A stretch of DNA of 64,000 bases, taken from contig NZ_JH815198.1 of assembly GCF_000296445.1 (NCBI RefSeq), forward strand, positions 670,975 to 734,974. The letters are read 5' to 3'. Origin of the DNA: Slackia piriformis YIT 12062. Its GTDB lineage: Bacteria; Actinomycetota; Coriobacteriia; Coriobacteriales; Eggerthellaceae. Position numbers and translations under genes: made by a program. This document shows positions 43,594 to 52,803 of the stretch, piece after piece. The notes beneath the pieces are model-generated. The model worked only from the letters and a program-made list of their open reading frames with translations, was not told where the DNA came from and did no database searches. Positions within the stretch are counted from its first letter, which is position 1. Every line of letters starts with the position of its first letter.

Positions 43594-44664
43594 TTATTCA
43601 CCTACCTTTTCAGCGAGGGCTTCGATCTGAGCCAGAATTTCGGCGGGCGTGGGGATGACGCCGCCCGTGCGGCCGTAGAATTCCACGGGGACGCGGCCGT
43701 TCACGGCAAGGCGTACGTCGTCGACCATTTGTCCCATGTTCATTTCGACGGTCAGATAGGCCTTGGCGGTGCTGGCGGTTTCATCTATGGCCTTCTTCGG
43801 GAACGGCCACAAGGTAATCGGGCGCAAGAGGCCTGCCTTGATGCCTTTCTCGCGAGCCTTCTTCACGGCGCTCAAGGTGACGCGGGCGCTAGCGCCAAAC
43901 GCGACGAGCACGATATCGGCATCATCGGTCATGATGCATTCGGCTGCCTGCTCGTTCTCTTCGATTTGCGCATAGCGTGCGAAACGCTCGATGTTGAGCT
44001 TTTCGAGGGCGTCGGCAGTCAGGTAAAGGGAGTTGGCGACGTTGTGCGGACGCTTGTTGTGGTGGCCGCAGGTGGCCCAGGGCTTTTCGGGGAGTTCGGT
44101 CTTGGGCTCAGGGAGCACGACGGGTTCCATCATCTGTCCGAGCATGCCGTCGGCGAGAATCAAGACGGGCGTGCGATATTCATCGGCAACGTCGAACGCC
44201 TTGTAGACGTAATCGGCCATTTCCTGAACAGAGCTCGGGGCGAAGACGACGCAGTGGAAATCTCCATGGCCGAGGCCGCGGGTGGCCTGCCAATAGTCTG
44301 CCTGGGACGGCTGGATGCCGCCGAGACCCGGGCCGCCTCGCTGCACGTTGATGATGACGGCCGGCAAATCGGCGCCTGCCAGATACGAGATGCCCTCGCT
44401 TTTCAGAGAGACTCCGGGAGAGCTTGAGGACGTCATGGTGCGGGCGCCTGCCGCAGAGGCCCCGTAGACCATGTTGATGGCGGCTACTTCGCTTTCGGCC
44501 TGCAGATACGTTCCGCCGATTTTAGGCATGGTTTTGGACATGTATGCAGCAAGCTCGGTCTGGGGGGTGATGGGGTATCCGAAGAAGTGCCGGCACCCAG
44601 CCGCCACGGCGGCGGCCCCCATGGCCTCGTTGCCCTTCATGAGGACCTTGTTCTTTTCTGCCAT
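43594..44664 (-). CDS. vorB: 2-oxoacid:ferredoxin oxidoreductase, alpha subunit (VorB type)
   Basis: A 356-residue alpha subunit with the start VLMKGNEAMGAAAVAAGCRH, FGYPITPQTELAAYM, the acidic QAESEVAAINMVYGASAAG and SSSPGVSLKSEGISYLAGA. These match proteins annotated VorB (3-methyl-2-oxobutanoate:ferredoxin oxidoreductase), so branched-chain 2-oxoacids are the likely substrates; 2-oxoglutarate or aryl-pyruvates cannot be excluded. ATG 44664 lies behind GGAGGTGA; a start five codons earlier lacks a site. Confidence 0.93.
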   Translation of the reverse strand: MAEKNKVLMKGNEAMGAAAVAAGCRHFFGYPITPQTELAAYMSKTMPKIGGTYLQAESEVAAINMVYGASAAGARTMTSSSSPGVSLKSEGISYLAGADLPAVIINVQRGGPGLGGIQPSQADYWQATRGLGHGDFHCVVFAPSSVQEMADYVYKAFDVADEYRTPVLILADGMLGQMMEPVVLPEPKTELPEKPWATCGHHNKRPHNVANSLYLTADALEKLNIERFARYAQIEENEQAAECIMTDDADIVLVAFGASARVTLSAVKKAREKGIKAGLLRPITLWPFPKKAIDETASTAKAYLTVEMNMGQMVDDVRLAVNGRVPVEFYGRTGGVIPTPAEILAQIEALAEKVGE

Positions 44665-44669
44665 ATGTA

Positions 44670-44876
44670 TCACCTCCACACTTTAATAGCTACATCGGGG
44701 CACATGGTGGCGCAGTTTGCACAACCAGTGCATTTGTTCTCGTCGACTAGACGAGCAGGATGGCATCCTTTGGCGGTGATGACGTCCTGGTCGAGCTCGA
44801 TGATGCCCTGAGGGCAAAAATCGACGCACAGTCCGCATCCTTTGCAATAGGAGTCGTCTACTTCGATTTTCGGCAT
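44670..44876 (-). CDS. 2-oxoacid:ferredoxin oxidoreductase, delta (2x[4Fe-4S] ferredoxin-like) subunit
   Basis: A 68-residue ferredoxin-like protein with two CxxCxxCxxxCP clusters (CKGCGLCVDFCP and CTGCANCATMCP). It passes electrons from the TPP subunit to ferredoxin. It is the first gene of the operon; GGAAAGG precedes the ATG. The 266-base upstream gap (44877-45142) holds the operon promoter region but no clear element I can assign. Confidence 0.95.
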   Translation of the reverse strand: MPKIEVDDSYCKGCGLCVDFCPQGIIELDQDVITAKGCHPARLVDENKCTGCANCATMCPDVAIKVWR

Positions 44877-45142
44877 GGTCCAACCTTTCCTTAACGCCGT
44901 CTCGGCGGTATATTCCTGCCCGAATCAGCTCGGGGGCCGGCGTCGCGGCACGGGGCGTAAACGGGGCAGGCTCTTCAAGGTTCGTACAAAGCGCCCTTTG
45001 AGGGTAGTCTCTTCAGAATAGCGTCTCAATGGGCGTTGAACGCAAGGTGACGGGGCTTTTTCCGTTGGGCGGGTGCAAGTTTTTACCTTCTGGCAACGTT
45101 TCTTGCGACGCTTTTTGGACGGTCCCGACAAAGTGTCCGAAA

Positions 45143-45823
45143 CTATTCCCACGGCATGCGCACGTGGCGATCAACGGGGAATGGACGGACGACATGCGCC
45201 TGCTGCGCATAGCGGGCGGGTACGGTGGTGCACACGATGGGAAGCCCGAGCAGGGAGGCGGTCTTTTCCGCGAAAGGAGCCGATGCCTCGACGACGGAAA
45301 GCGTCGTCTCCTCGGAGAGGTGCGTGTTGTTCACCACGCCTGTCGCCTCGAGCTTGCATCGCCGCTCTATATCCTTCAGCATCTGCGCCGTTTCTTCGGG
45401 TGATTCGATCTCTCGGCGCTCGTTTATCACATAGAGCATCGTATAGGGCGAGTTTCCCGATTTGATGGCGCTTGAGAAGCGTCCCATGGCCTTGGCCCCC
45501 TCGTCGTCACCGCCCATATCTATAATGAGAGGGTGCGTATCGCTTGCGTGTTCGATTGCTGCTTGCATGCTGCCGGGAAGGCTTGGCGTGTCGAGCATGC
45601 TTTGCGCGAATACGGGAGCGACGATGCGTATGCCGCGGCTCTCGAGGAAATCCGTGTAGTCGCTGCTGCGAAAGTACGGATTCACGATATCGACATCCAT
45701 CAGAGTGACCTCTTGTCCGCGCTCTTGCGCGGCGAGGGCGAGATTGAGGGAGAAATTGGTTTTGCCGACGCCGTAGCGCCCGGCAATGACGGTAATAGGC
45801 GAAAGGGGCAGAAGCTCATTCAT
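45143..45823 (-). CDS. MinD/ParA-like P-loop ATPase beside the oxidoreductase
   Basis: A 226-residue soluble protein with Walker A GRYGVGKTNF (about residues 15-24), a switch region DVDIVNPYFRSSDY and a Walker B-like segment PLIIDMGGDDEG. I recall similar small ATPases next to VorABC-type genes in anaerobes, but the role is unknown; cofactor insertion or partner loading is possible. GAGGAGA precedes ATG 45823. The gene reads toward vorD and diverges from an XRE-cupin gene. Confidence 0.82.
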   Translation of the reverse strand: MNELLPLSPITVIAGRYGVGKTNFSLNLALAAQERGQEVTLMDVDIVNPYFRSSDYTDFLESRGIRIVAPVFAQSMLDTPSLPGSMQAAIEHASDTHPLIIDMGGDDEGAKAMGRFSSAIKSGNSPYTMLYVINERREIESPEETAQMLKDIERRCKLEATGVVNNTHLSEETTLSVVEASAPFAEKTASLLGLPIVCTTVPARYAQQAHVVRPFPVDRHVRMPWE

Positions 45824-45908
45824 GGTTCTCCTCTCGTTTTGCTTTCGTTTCGATTGTTTCCAATGCGATAAATCGGATGAAGTTATCATTTCCCGATTGC
45901 GCTAGAAT

Positions 45909-45933
45909 ACTATCGTACGCTAAAGTACAATAG
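45909..45933. promoter_or_regulatory. Candidate operator in the divergent region before the second XRE-cupin gene
   Basis: CTATCGTAC (45910-45918) and GTACAATAG (45925-45933) form an inverted repeat with one mismatch. The alternative half-site CTAAAGT (45920-45926) also occurs in the perfect palindrome at 48596-48613. Confidence 0.5.
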
Positions 45934-45983
45934 CACACACGGAGAAGAACGCAAAAGTTTGCAAACCTACGAAGGAAGTAATC

Positions 45984-46580
45984 ATGGAGCCCAATATCAA
46001 AGAAATCGTCAGCCGCGTTCGCGCGCTGCGCGAGGACCTGGGCCTCACCATGCAGGAGATGGCGGAGGCTACAGGACGCAGCGTTGCCGAGTATGCGGCG
46101 CAGGAGAGCGGCGAACAGGATTTGTCGTTCACCTTTTTGTACCGCTGCGCCGAGAAATTCGGCGTTGACGTGGTCGATATCCTGACGGGCGAAAGCCCGC
46201 ATCTCACCGGGTATTCTCTCGTCCGCAAAGGCGAAGGCCTCTCGGTGAAACGTTATGAGGGATTCGAGTACCTTCACAAGGCGCCCAGCTTCCGCAATAA
46301 GCTCTGCGAGCCTTTCGTGGTTACCATCCCGTACTCCGACGAAGAGGCGGGGCTTCCCATGGAAGACATCCACCTTTCGTTCCACGAAGGCCAGGAGCTC
46401 GATTACATCATCAGTGGCCGTTTGCGCTTCGTCTACGACGGAAAGCATGTCGAGGAGCTTGCCGCAGGCGACGTCATCCTCTATGACAGCGGACGCGGCC
46501 ACGGCATGGTCGCCATCGGCGGCGAGCCGTGCGTCCTTCTGGCGTCTGTGATGAAGCCGCAGGATGAGAAGATTCTTTAG
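45984..46580 (+). CDS. XRE-cupin transcriptional regulator (second of three)
   Basis: A 198-residue XRE-cupin protein. Helix-turn-helix residues about 10-45 (RVRALREDLGLTMQEMAEATG) are followed by a longer linker and a C-terminal cupin with FHEGQELDYIISG and AAGDVILYDSGRGHGM. It lies 131 bases before the second acyl-CoA synthetase gene in the same direction and diverges from the P-loop ATPase gene. A direct role in controlling these flanking genes is likely but inferred from position. Confidence 0.9.
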   Translation: MEPNIKEIVSRVRALREDLGLTMQEMAEATGRSVAEYAAQESGEQDLSFTFLYRCAEKFGVDVVDILTGESPHLTGYSLVRKGEGLSVKRYEGFEYLHKAPSFRNKLCEPFVVTIPYSDEEAGLPMEDIHLSFHEGQELDYIISGRLRFVYDGKHVEELAAGDVILYDSGRGHGMVAIGGEPCVLLASVMKPQDEKIL

Positions 46581-46607
46581 GCACTGCCCCTTTATATAGG
46601 CAGTGCC
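46580..46607 (+). terminator. Hairpin at the end of the second XRE-cupin gene
   Basis: GGCACTGCC / GGCAGTGCC, a perfect 9-bp stem beginning in the stop codon. With no T run after it, it may be an attenuator or an RNA-stability element before the acyl-CoA synthetase gene. Confidence 0.55.
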
Positions 46608-46711
46608 GTTCGCGCTTCCACTTCTCGTTCATCCTGCCGCCGCTTCATCAAAAACAAAATCACTATAAGTTTTGGTTCGATTGCGGCGTACAAGTCAGAA
46701 AGACTACTGTT

Positions 46712-48541
46712 ATGCGCAATATCAACCAGCGTTATCTTACCGAGTCCTTCAACAGCGAAGGACAGCTCGAAACGTTCAAGGTCAATGTTCCGGAGGATTT
46801 CAATTTCGGCTACGACATCGTCGACGACATCGCCGAGAACGACCCTGACCGCAACGCAATGGTTTGGTGCAACCCCGAAGGCGAAGAGCATGTGTTCACC
46901 TTCGCCGACATGAAATATTGGTCGGACAAGACCGCGAATTATTTCAGCGAGCACGGAATCGGCCGTGGCGACAAGGTCATGGTCATTCTTCGCCGCCATT
47001 ATCAGTTCTGGTTCGTTGCCACGGCCCTGCACAAGCTCGGAGCCGTTATGGTTCCTGCCACCTTCATGCTGAAAGAACACGATCTTGAATACCGACTCAA
47101 TTTCGGAGAAATCAAAGCTCTCGTCTGCACGTCCGTAGGAACGATCGCCGACGTGGTGGACAACGTCGAGGCGTTATGCCCGGGCCTTGAGGTCAAGATG
47201 CTCGTGAACGGTGCCGGCGGCGGGCTTTCTCCTCATGACGAGAAGGGTAATTTCGTCGTTTCCGGCTCCGAGGCCACCTGCGGCATGGACTTAGGTCCTG
47301 CGCTCAGCGGCCCCGAGGGCATCTGCGCGGTTCCCGTCAAGCGAGATGGCTGGCTCGACTTCAACACCGGCGTGCGCAACGCCTCGGCTGATTTCGAGCG
47401 CCGTGAAACGTCTCCCGACGAGCCCATGCTTATGTACTTTTCCTCCGGCACCACGGGCAATCCCAAGCTGGTCATGCACAACAGCGGCTACGCCCTGGCG
47501 CACATCCTCACCGCGAAGCCCTGGCACAACGTGCAAAGCGACGGAGGCATCCACTTCACCATCGCGGACACCGGATGGGGCAAGGCCGTGTGGGGCAAGT
47601 ATTACGGACAGTGGATCATGGAAGCATGCGTGTTCACGTACGACTTCGATCGTTTTGCGGCCAGCGAGATCTTGAGCCTCATCGGCAAATACAAGATCAC
47701 CACGCTATGCTGCCCGCCCACTATGTACCGCATGATCATGCTTGAAGACGTCGACTCCTACGACCTCTCGTCGCTTGTGCACTCGACCACGGCGGGCGAG
47801 GCGCTCAATCCCGATCTATTCGATTTTTGGAAAGAGCACACGGGCTTGACCATCTACGAAGGATTCGGCCAGACCGAGACTCCGCTCACCATCGCGAATC
47901 TGGTCAACTCCAAGCCTCGTTCGGGTTCTATGGGCAAGCCTGTTCCAATGTATGATGTGGTCGTTCTTAACGAGGACGACGAACCGTGCGAAGCGGGTCA
48001 GACGGGCGAGATCTGCATCAAAATCGACCCCGTTGTCCCTCCGGGAATCATGATGGGCTACTACAACAACCCGGAAAAGACCGCTGCGGCCATGCGCGAC
48101 GGCTGGTATCACACGGGCGATACCGCGTGGTGCGACGAGGACGGCTACTTCTGGTACGTCGGTCGCAACGACGATGTCATCAAGTCGAACGGGTATCGTA
48201 TCGGACCTTTCGAGATCGAGAGCGTTCTTCTCGACCACGAGGCGGTGCGCGAATGCGCGGTTACCGGCGTGCCCGATTCCTTGCGCGGCCACGCGGTCAA
48301 GGCGACGGTCGTGCTTGCCGAGCCGTTCAAGCCTTCCGACGATTTGACCAAGGAGCTGCAGATGTGGGTGAAAAACCAGACGGCTCCTTACAAGTATCCT
48401 CGCATCATCGAGTATGTCGACACGCTGCCCCGTACGGTGAACGGCAAGATTCGCCGCGGCATCATCCGCGCGGAAGACGAGGCGGCGGCGAAGGTCGTCG
48501 AAGAGCCGCTTGAGCCCAAAAACGTCGACGGGCTTGTATAA
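46712..48541 (+). CDS. AMP-forming acyl-CoA synthetase (second of three)
   Basis: A 609-residue ligase paralogous to the enzyme at 39902 (both have VPENFNF-type N-terminal blocks: VPEDFNFGYDIVDD here). It has the phosphate loop YFSSGTTGNPKLVM, GFGQTETPLT, YRIGPFEIESVLLDHEAV and the catalytic-lysine region TVNGKIRRGIIR. It is about 50 residues longer than the paralogue, mostly from an insertion near residues 160-215. The substrate is unknown; a branched, medium-chain or aromatic acid is plausible from the neighbouring VorB-type enzyme. Confidence 0.9.
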   Translation: MRNINQRYLTESFNSEGQLETFKVNVPEDFNFGYDIVDDIAENDPDRNAMVWCNPEGEEHVFTFADMKYWSDKTANYFSEHGIGRGDKVMVILRRHYQFWFVATALHKLGAVMVPATFMLKEHDLEYRLNFGEIKALVCTSVGTIADVVDNVEALCPGLEVKMLVNGAGGGLSPHDEKGNFVVSGSEATCGMDLGPALSGPEGICAVPVKRDGWLDFNTGVRNASADFERRETSPDEPMLMYFSSGTTGNPKLVMHNSGYALAHILTAKPWHNVQSDGGIHFTIADTGWGKAVWGKYYGQWIMEACVFTYDFDRFAASEILSLIGKYKITTLCCPPTMYRMIMLEDVDSYDLSSLVHSTTAGEALNPDLFDFWKEHTGLTIYEGFGQTETPLTIANLVNSKPRSGSMGKPVPMYDVVVLNEDDEPCEAGQTGEICIKIDPVVPPGIMMGYYNNPEKTAAAMRDGWYHTGDTAWCDEDGYFWYVGRNDDVIKSNGYRIGPFEIESVLLDHEAVRECAVTGVPDSLRGHAVKATVVLAEPFKPSDDLTKELQMWVKNQTAPYKYPRIIEYVDTLPRTVNGKIRRGIIRAEDEAAAKVVEEPLEPKNVDGLV

Positions 48542-48595
48542 CGCTCTTGCGTTCATTTCGACTTTGTTATTTTTGGCAAGCGAAATGATACAGGC

Positions 48596-48613
48596 ACTTT
48601 AGTTGGCTAAAGT
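48596..48613. promoter_or_regulatory. Perfect palindrome upstream of the third XRE-cupin gene
   Basis: ACTTTAG-TTGG-CTAAAGT, perfect 7-bp arms, 121 bases before the regulator start. The right arm CTAAAGTA recurs at 45920-45927 before the second XRE-cupin gene. Likely a regulator-binding site. Confidence 0.6.
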
Positions 48614-48733
48614 ATTCAATCAACGCTTTTGAAAGCTGCCGCTCGAGGATATCGGCGGCGGCTTTTCTAAGGCGAACGGTCGGCGACGAGCCGGCCTTGC
48701 CTTATCTGCAGGACAATGAGGACGGAGGATTCC

Positions 48734-49312
48734 ATGTCTGACACCAACAAGCTTGGTCATAAGATCGCCACGCTTCGAGAAGCCCACCACCTTTCTCAGC
48801 AAGACCTTGCCGACCGTTGCAGCTGCGACGTCGAAATCATCATCGGTCTTGAAGACGGGGAGCTTCCCGCCTCGCTTGCTCCGCTCATCAAAATCACGCG
48901 TGCGCTCGGCGTGCGCCTCGGTACCCTCATGGACGATGACGAGCAGCTTGGGCCTGCGTATATCGATTCGAAGCAGATGGAAGAGGTGGCCCGTCTTAAG
49001 AGCCTGCAGACCGCAAGCGACGCCGGCGACCTGAGCTATTTCTCCCTGGCGGCCGGGCGTCCTTCCCGCCATATGGATCCCTTCATCATTACGGTCGACC
49101 CCTCGGGCGCGACCGATCATGTGCTCACTGCCCACGAGGGCGAGGAGTGGCTCTACGGCATGGAGGGCTGCATCGAAATCGAGTACGGCAAAGACGTCTA
49201 CGTCCTGCATCCCGGCGAGAGCATCTACTACGATTCCATCGTTCCGCATCAGGTGCGCGCTTATGACAACCAGAAAGCCAAGTTCTTGGCTGTTGTCTAC
49301 ACGCCGGTCTAA
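48734..49312 (+). CDS. XRE-cupin transcriptional regulator (third of three)
   Basis: A 192-residue XRE-cupin protein: helix-turn-helix KIATLREAHHLSQQDLADRC (about residues 9-28) and a cupin with AHEGEEWLYGMEG and LHPGESIYYDSIVPHQVRA. ATG 48734 follows GGAGG; an in-frame ATG six codons earlier overlaps that site. It starts an operon with the third acyl-CoA synthetase 12 bases downstream, repeating the pairing seen at 41591/39902. Confidence 0.9.
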   Translation: MSDTNKLGHKIATLREAHHLSQQDLADRCSCDVEIIIGLEDGELPASLAPLIKITRALGVRLGTLMDDDEQLGPAYIDSKQMEEVARLKSLQTASDAGDLSYFSLAAGRPSRHMDPFIITVDPSGATDHVLTAHEGEEWLYGMEGCIEIEYGKDVYVLHPGESIYYDSIVPHQVRAYDNQKAKFLAVVYTPV

Positions 49313-49324
49313 GGAGTTTCAAGA

Positions 49325-51043
49325 ATGACTGAAGAGCATAACGAAAACGCATCGGAGCCTGCGCGCATTCCCGTGCCAGGGGATATCGACTACCCCTTGC
49401 ATACCGAAAAGACCATCGGGCGCTATTTTCGCGACCAGGTGGCGGTCGACCCCGACCATGAATTCGTGGTCTATCCCGACCGCGACCTTCGGTGGACGTA
49501 TAAAGACTTCGACGAGCGCACTGACAATCTCGCCCGCGGCCTGCTGGCCATCGGCCTGAAGCCGGGCGATCATCTTGGCGTATGGGCGCGCAATATTCCC
49601 GACTGGCTGACGTTTATGTACGCCACAGCGAAAATCGGCGTCGTCATGGTCACCGTCAACCCGGTGTACAAGGGCCATGAGGTCGCTTACGTTCTCAAGC
49701 AGTCCGATATGAAGGCCCTCTGTATCATCGACGCCTATCGCGATGTCGACTACATCAAAATCATCCGTGAATTGGTGCCCGAATCGCTCACGCAGGAGCG
49801 TGGCCATCTGGAGTCGGAGGAATTCCCGTGCCTGAAGCACCTCATCTACATGGGGCCTGAAAAACATCGCGGATTCTACAGCGTACCCGAGCTTGTGCTG
49901 TTGGGCCAGCATGTGCCCGAAGAGGAGCTTGAGAAGGCCGAGGCGCAGTTCGACAACAACGACGTTGTCATGATGCAGTACACGAGCGGCACCACGGGCT
50001 ATCCGAAGGGCGTCATGCTCACGCATCGCAATATCATCAACAACGGATTCTATATCGGCGAGGGGCAGAAGCTCGGGCCGGACGATCGTATTACGCTGCC
50101 CGTCCCGTTCTTCCATTGCTTTGGCTGCGTTTTGGGCGTTATGGCAAGTCTTACGCACCGCTCGACCATGATCATCGTCGAGGATTTCAACGCAAGCCTG
50201 GTTTTGCAGGCGGTTCACAAGGAACGAGCCACGGCGCTTTACGGCGTGCCCACCATGTTCATTGCGGAATTGAATTCTCCCGAGTTCGACCAGTACGATC
50301 TTTCCAGCCTTCGTACGGGCATCATGGCGGGAAGCCCCTGTCCTCCCGAGACCATGCGTGAAGTCATGGACCGCATGTACATGAAGGAAATCACCATCTG
50401 CTACGGCCTGACGGAAACGAGCCCGGTATTCACGCAGACATCTGCCGATGATGACATCGTGCATAAATGCGAGACTGTCGGTCTCAAGCATCCGCCGGTT
50501 TCCGTGCGCGTCATCGATCCGGAAGACGGCCACATCTGCGGTCCGAACGAGCCGGGCGAGCTGTGCTGCAAGGGCTATAACGTCATGAAGGGCTATTACA
50601 AGATGCCCGAGGCCACGGCGAACGCAATCGATGCGGACGGCTATCTGCATTCCGGCGACTTGGGCATGGTTGACGAAGACGGCTACTATCGCGTGACCGG
50701 TCGCATCAAGGACATGATCATCCGCGGCGGCGAAAACATCTATCCGCTGGAAATCGAGAACTTCCTTTTGGGCATGCCCGGCGTCCTCGACGCCCAAGTC
50801 GTGGGTATTCCCGACGAGAAGCTCGGAGAAATCGTCGGTGCGTTCATTCGCACGCGTCCGGGTTATGAGGACATGACCGAAGAAGACGTGCGTGAATACT
50901 CCATTCCGCGTATCGCGCGCTACAAGGTTCCCAAGCGCGTCTTCTTCGTGGACGAATTCCCCATGACTCCTTCCATGAAGATTCAGAAGTTCAAGCTTCG
51001 CGACATGGCGGTGCAGCTGCTCGAGGAGCGCAATCGGGCCTAG
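49325..51043 (+). CDS. Long-chain-type acyl-CoA synthetase (third of three)
   Basis: A 572-residue AMP-forming ligase of the FadD-like class: phosphate loop [25 protein letters not shown], the [21 protein letters not shown] hinge region (two adjoining motifs) and the lysine region [11 protein letters not shown]. It differs from the other two synthetases in this cluster and resembles medium- and long-chain fatty acyl-CoA synthetases. It shares an operon with the XRE-cupin gene upstream and ends at a strong terminator. Confidence 0.9.
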   Translation: MTEEHNENASEPARIPVPGDIDYPLHTEKTIGRYFRDQVAVDPDHEFVVYPDRDLRWTYKDFDERTDNLARGLLAIGLKPGDHLGVWARNIPDWLTFMYATAKIGVVMVTVNPVYKGHEVAYVLKQSDMKALCIIDAYRDVDYIKIIRELVPESLTQERGHLESEEFPCLKHLIYMGPEKHRGFYSVPELVLLGQHVPEEELEKAEAQFDNNDVVMMQYTSGTTGYPKGVMLTHRNIINNGFYIGEGQKLGPDDRITLPVPFFHCFGCVLGVMASLTHRSTMIIVEDFNASLVLQAVHKERATALYGVPTMFIAELNSPEFDQYDLSSLRTGIMAGSPCPPETMREVMDRMYMKEITICYGLTETSPVFTQTSADDDIVHKCETVGLKHPPVSVRVIDPEDGHICGPNEPGELCCKGYNVMKGYYKMPEATANAIDADGYLHSGDLGMVDEDGYYRVTGRIKDMIIRGGENIYPLEIENFLLGMPGVLDAQVVGIPDEKLGEIVGAFIRTRPGYEDMTEEDVREYSIPRIARYKVPKRVFFVDEFPMTPSMKIQKFKLRDMAVQLLEERNRA

Positions 51044-51383
51044 TTTTGTTTGGGCCTGGGCGTTTGCTTTGGTCGTGCGGCGAATCGAAAATCGAGAGAG
51101 GAAGGCGGCGATATGCCGCCTTCTTTTGCCTGTCTTTCTCATTCCGCTGGCAGGAGACTCTTCTCTAAAGGCGCCCGAATCCGAAGACTTCGGTTCTGCG
51201 TCGGTCGATTCCGAGCTGTTCGATGTAATCGGTCCCTATGTGAATGAACATGCCGTCAGTCAGGCGCTTACGGTGAAGACCGAAGGCGGCGCCCGATTCT
51301 CGGAGAAGGCCGCGAAGGACGAACTGTGCACCTGGACCTCGACCAGGTGCGTGGTGCTTGCGGGGACGAAGTGAAAAGCGTGT
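51044..51383. other. Gap holding a terminator and a possible gene remnant
   Basis: After the terminator at 51101-51127, an open plus-strand stretch (about 51129-51374) reads like coding sequence of this genome (PESEDFGSASVDSELFDVIG ... CVVLAGTK, stop at 51372-51374). It has no convincing start or ribosome-binding site. It may be the remnant of a truncated gene; I do not recognise it. Confidence 0.35.
51101..51127 (+). terminator. Rho-independent terminator after the third acyl-CoA synthetase
   Basis: Perfect 9-bp stem GAAGGCGGC / GCCGCCTTC with loop GATAT, followed by TTTT. Confidence 0.92.
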
Positions 51384-52752
51384 CTACTTCGACAGCGGCA
51401 AAACCACTGTGAATACGGTTCCGTCTTCGGCGGAGCTTTTGACCTTGATGCTTCCTCCATGCGATTCCGTTATTCCTCGGGCGATGGCAAGTCCGAGTCC
51501 GAAGCTTCGCGAGTCGTCGTGGGTTCGGGCCTTGTCGGCTCGGTAGAAGCGGTCGAAAACATGTTCAATGGACTCTTGGGGGATGGGGTTTCCCAGGTTT
51601 CGCACGGAAAGCACGGCCTTCTTCCCCTGGCGGGAGAGGCGCACCGTCACGCTGCTTGCTTCCGCAGCGTATTTGCAGGCGTTGTCGATCAGCGTGCCGA
51701 CGAGCTTTTCCAGCGCGCGGGTGCTTCCTTGCACGTGCATGCCCTCGGCGATGTCGTCTTCGATGGTCACATTGCGCTCGAATGCGACCGATTCGAATTG
51801 CAACGCCTCTTTGGAGACGATGCTGCTTAGGTTCGTGCGCGCGAACTCGTATGTTTCCGTCGATTCCGCCTGTGCGAGGGAGAGCATGTCGCTGACGAGC
51901 TCTTGCATGCGAACGAACGGCCTCTTCGCGGGTGCTTTCCAGCCATTGCATGTTTTCGCGCAGAGGGGTCTCAGGGTGTTTCTCCAGAATGGATGAGTTT
52001 GCCAGAATGACGGTCAGGGGGGTCTTGAGCTCATGGGAGGCGTCGGCGACGAACTGCCTCTGCTTCTTCCAGGCTTCCTCGACGGGGCGAAGAGCCCAGC
52101 GGGCGAAGAAGACGTTGATGGCGAAGAGGACGGTCAGCGCACCGGCTCCGGCCAGCGCGAGGGAGGCCGCGAGGGATTCCCATCGCTCGACGAACGAGGA
52201 ATCGGCGAATGTCACGTACGTGCCGTCTTTCATGCTTCGCTTCATGTAGACGAGTCCGTAATCCGACAGGACGTCTGTTCCATCGGCTGCTTGGGCAATC
52301 GTCTGCGCCGCGCTTTCTATGGTGCTTTCATCGATGGAGATGATGGATTGCTCGGGGAATGCGGCGGTAAGGCTTCCGTCTTGCGAAAGGCGGTATACGG
52401 CCACGGGAATGGCGGGGGACTCTTCGCCTCTTCCCAAGACCATGCCGCCTGTTTCTTCGGATGCCGCCTGCGGGCTCTCCCGGTTAAGGGGGTCGGACGA
52501 CGATGCGTCGATCGGACCTTGCTGGGCGGTTTGCGATTCCTCGGCGCCGTCTTGCGGGCCCGACTCTGCCTGGGCTTTTGCTTTCCGATCCGTTTCGGCG
52601 GCTTTGTAAATGGCCCCTCCGAGGGAGGATTGCACCTCTTGGAAATTCTGCTGGCGCTCGTTGAGGCAAATGCCGACAAACACGACGACCATCACAAGGA
52701 ATATGGTCGCCATGTTGAGCGCGATGAATTTGATGCGGAGTCGTTTGAGCAT
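51384..52752 (-). pseudogene. Sensor histidine kinase, frameshifted by a 4-bp tandem duplication
   Basis: Reads in one frame from MLKRLRIKF: membrane helix 1 (about 9-29), an extracellular sensor of about 170 residues, membrane helix 2, then the HisKA box SHELKTPLTVIL. After STREEAV the frame shifts, because CGAA is present twice at 51910-51917 (plus strand). The rest, MQELVSDMLSLAQ onward with N box DNACKYAAE and G box FGLGLAIARG, is in another frame. Removing one CGAA restores one kinase of about 450 residues. As read, it would make a membrane protein lacking the ATPase domain. It is 52 bases downstream of its response regulator gene. Confidence 0.88.
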
Positions 52753-52803
52753 GGGTTCCTTCTCGAGGAGGCGTTTCGTGATCGCGGCCGCGACTGCCGT
52801 GTT

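Noticed and set aside
51900-51925. Programmed ribosomal frameshift in the sensor kinase
   Set aside because: No slippery heptamer or downstream structure is seen; an exact tandem repeat of CGAA is a simpler cause.
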